Assembly (NCBI GenBank): GCA_024405335.1
Contig: JAKSOX010000106.1
Span: 1 to 6,997 of the forward strand
Length of the DNA: 6,997 nucleotides
Direction of reading: 5' to 3'
DNA from: Kiritimatiellia bacterium
Lineage (GTDB): Bacteria; Verrucomicrobiota; Kiritimatiellia; RFP12; UBA1067
Positions 5,703 to 6,997 of the stretch are shown here, one piece after another. The notes beneath the pieces were generated by a model, which was not told where the DNA came from, made no database searches, and saw only the letters and a program-made list of their open reading frames with translations. Each line of letters opens with the position of its first letter. Position 1 is the first letter of the stretch. The translations under genes were made by a program, and so were the position numbers.

Positions 5703-6997
5703 TCACCTTCCCGTCTTCAGGTCGGTCACGGTCGCGCCGGGCATCGCCTGGATGAAGGCGTTCGTCTTCGGGTCGGCCATCAGTTCGTCGTGCGACTTCT
5801 TCGGCGCGGGCCTTCCCGCCGCCGGCGCGGCGGACGGCGCGGAAACCGCGGACGCGGACGGCAGGGCGCCGCCGGCCTGGAGCGCGCGCACGGCCCGCAT
5901 CAGTTCGTCGATCGTGGCCGTGGTCGCCACGCGGCTCGCGCGCAGCAGGGTCATCTCGATCAGCGTCCGCACGCCCAGCGCCCAGCGGAGCTTGTCCTCC
6001 ATGTCCGAAAGCAGGTCGGAAATCCGGAAAAGCCGCGACGCGTCGCATTTCTTCGCCTGTTCCCGCAGCGTCGCGAGCTGGTCGGCCGTGACCTCCAGCG
6101 ACGCGCCCGCGTTTTCGCCCAGCGTGCGGCACACGACGAGGTTGCGGAAATGCGCCAGCAGCTCGCCCGCGAGCCGGCGCATGTTCTTGCCGGCGGAATC
6201 GAACGACGCGACCTGCGTGAGTATCGCCGCCGCGTCGCCCGCGAGAATCGCGCCCGCGAGGTCTTCGAGGGCCTTGCGCGAGACGAGTCCGAACACGGAA
6301 AGCGCGTCCTCTTCGGAAATCTTCGGGCCTTTGAACGCGAAAAGCTGGTCCAGCGACGACAGCGCGTCGCGCATGCCGCCTTCGGCGCCGCGGGCGATGG
6401 CCAGCAGCGCGTCCCCGGACGCGTCGATCTTCTCGTTCGCGCACACGTGCCGGAGGCGAGAGACGATTTGCGTCGTCTGGATGCGGCGCAAGTCGAAGCG
6501 CTGGCAGCGCGACACGATCGTGGCGATGACCTTCTCGCCTTCAGTGGTCGCGAAAATGAAACGCACGTAGGGCGGCGGCTCCTCCAGCGTCTTGAGCAGC
6601 GCGTTCCACGCCGCCGTCGTGAGCATGTGGCATTCGTCGACGATGAAAATCTTGTACTTGGCCGTCGCCGGACGGAACGACGCCGCCTCGATGATCGGCC
6701 GCACGTCCTCCACCTTGTTGTGCGAGGCGCCGTCGATTTCCATCACGTCCAGGGAACGCCCTTCCGTGATCTGGCGGCAGTTCTCGCATTCGCCGCACGG
6801 TTCGGGGCCGTTGGGCGACGAACAGTTGAGCGCCTTGGCGAAAATGCGCGAGAGCGTCGTCTTGCCGATGCCGCGCGACCCCACGAAAAGATAGGCGTTG
6901 GCCACGCGGTTCGTCTCGATCGCGTGGCGCAGCGTGCGCACCACGTGCTCCTGCCCCACGACGTCGTCGAACGTCATCGGGCGGTATTTCAGCGGCA
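5703..6997 (-). CDS. dnaX: DNA polymerase III clamp-loader subunit gamma/tau (DnaX), 5' end cut by window edge, short gamma-like form
   Basis: DnaX is the ATPase motor subunit of the replicative clamp loader, which opens and places the sliding clamp on primed DNA. The first ATG in the window is at 6977, but the frame stays open upstream and reads LKYRP, the usual DnaX N-terminal context, so roughly the first 6-10 residues lie beyond the window. Counting from that internal Met, I see Walker A GSRGIGKTT (33-41), the zinc-binding cysteines C52, C61, C64 and C67, Walker B with DE at 114-115, a sensor-1 region FATTE (142-146), the SRC motif (157-159) and a sensor-2 region GGMRDALSSLDQ (200-211). 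The collar-type helical region follows to about 360, then an Ala/Pro-rich linker and a short tail ending DLKTGR. About 430 residues are visible, far fewer than the roughly 640 of E. coli tau, so the tau domains that bind helicase and polymerase are mostly or wholly missing. It is the first visible gene of the cluster. Confidence 0.96.
   Translation of the reverse strand, partial: PLKYRPMTFDDVVGQEHVVRTLRHAIETNRVANAYLFVGSRGIGKTTLSRIFAKALNCSSPNGPEPCGECENCRQITEGRSLDVMEIDGASHNKVEDVRPIIEAASFRPATAKYKIFIVDECHMLTTAAWNALLKTLEEPPPYVRFIFATTEGEKVIATIVSRCQRFDLRRIQTTQIVSRLRHVCANEKIDASGDALLAIARGAEGGMRDALSSLDQLFAFKGPKISEEDALSVFGLVSRKALEDLAGAILAGDAAAILTQVASFDSAGKNMRRLAGELLAHFRNLVVCRTLGENAGASLEVTADQLATLREQAKKCDASRLFRISDLLSDMEDKLRWALGVRTLIEMTLLRASRVATTATIDELMRAVRALQAGGALPSASAVSAPSAAPAAGRPAPKKSHDELMADPKTNAFIQAMPGATVTDLKTGR

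Noticed and set aside
5656..6444. Upstream extension of the dehydrogenase frame through dnaX to 6444, giving a 936-residue protein
   Set aside because: The extra N-terminal part is an out-of-frame reading of dnaX with no similarity to the family; the ribosome site at 5664-5667 supports the start at 5655.
3505..6570. Very long plus-strand open frame of about 1020 codons opposite dnaX, the dehydrogenase and part of the aminotransferase gene
   Set aside because: It lies antisense to clear genes and is rich in Arg, His and Ala, as expected from the reverse of G/C-biased codons. It has no recognisable domain.

Overview
This window is a GC-rich bacterial chromosome segment. It carries one head-to-tail gene cluster read entirely from the minus strand, plus about 260 bases of apparently non-coding DNA at the left edge. 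In minus-strand order the genes are dnaX (5' end cut by the window edge), a large acyl-CoA dehydrogenase-family protein, a class I/II PLP aminotransferase of the aspartate aminotransferase type, ilvA (biosynthetic threonine ammonia-lyase) and pth (peptidyl-tRNA hydrolase). The gaps are 47, 43, 13 and 2 bases, so an operon is the simplest reading. Third codon positions are mostly G or C. This produces very long spurious antisense open frames, including one of about 1020 codons opposite dnaX and the dehydrogenase, none of which looks like a real protein.

Right part (5703-6997): the clamp-loader ATPase subunit DnaX has intact nucleotide-binding and zinc motifs. It ends soon after the clamp-loader collar domain, so it is a naturally short, gamma-like form. 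Middle (2388-5655): an acyl-CoA dehydrogenase homologue keeps the catalytic glutamate motif and has an unusual C-terminal extension of about 180 residues. An aminotransferase with a complete PLP site follows. Left-middle (261-2374): IlvA with two C-terminal ACT-like regulatory regions, then Pth, whose start lies 2 bases after the ilvA stop. Left edge (1-260): the coding-type third-position bias disappears and I recognise no gene, only weak inverted repeats.

Functionally the cluster mixes replication (dnaX), amino-acid metabolism (aminotransferase, ilvA), acyl-CoA redox chemistry and translation quality control (pth). IlvA makes 2-oxobutyrate from threonine for isoleucine synthesis. The aminotransferase could supply aspartate, the precursor of threonine, or handle another amino donor. 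Any link of the dehydrogenase to this pathway is inference only.

The taxon cannot be fixed from this sequence alone. High GC, the short DnaX and the gene mix would fit a PVC-type bacterium (for example a Kiritimatiellota-like lineage), but that is a low-confidence impression. I see no mobile element, CRISPR array, tRNA, rRNA or defence system. I did not find a convincing new biological system; the points worth a second look are modest variations on housekeeping genes.
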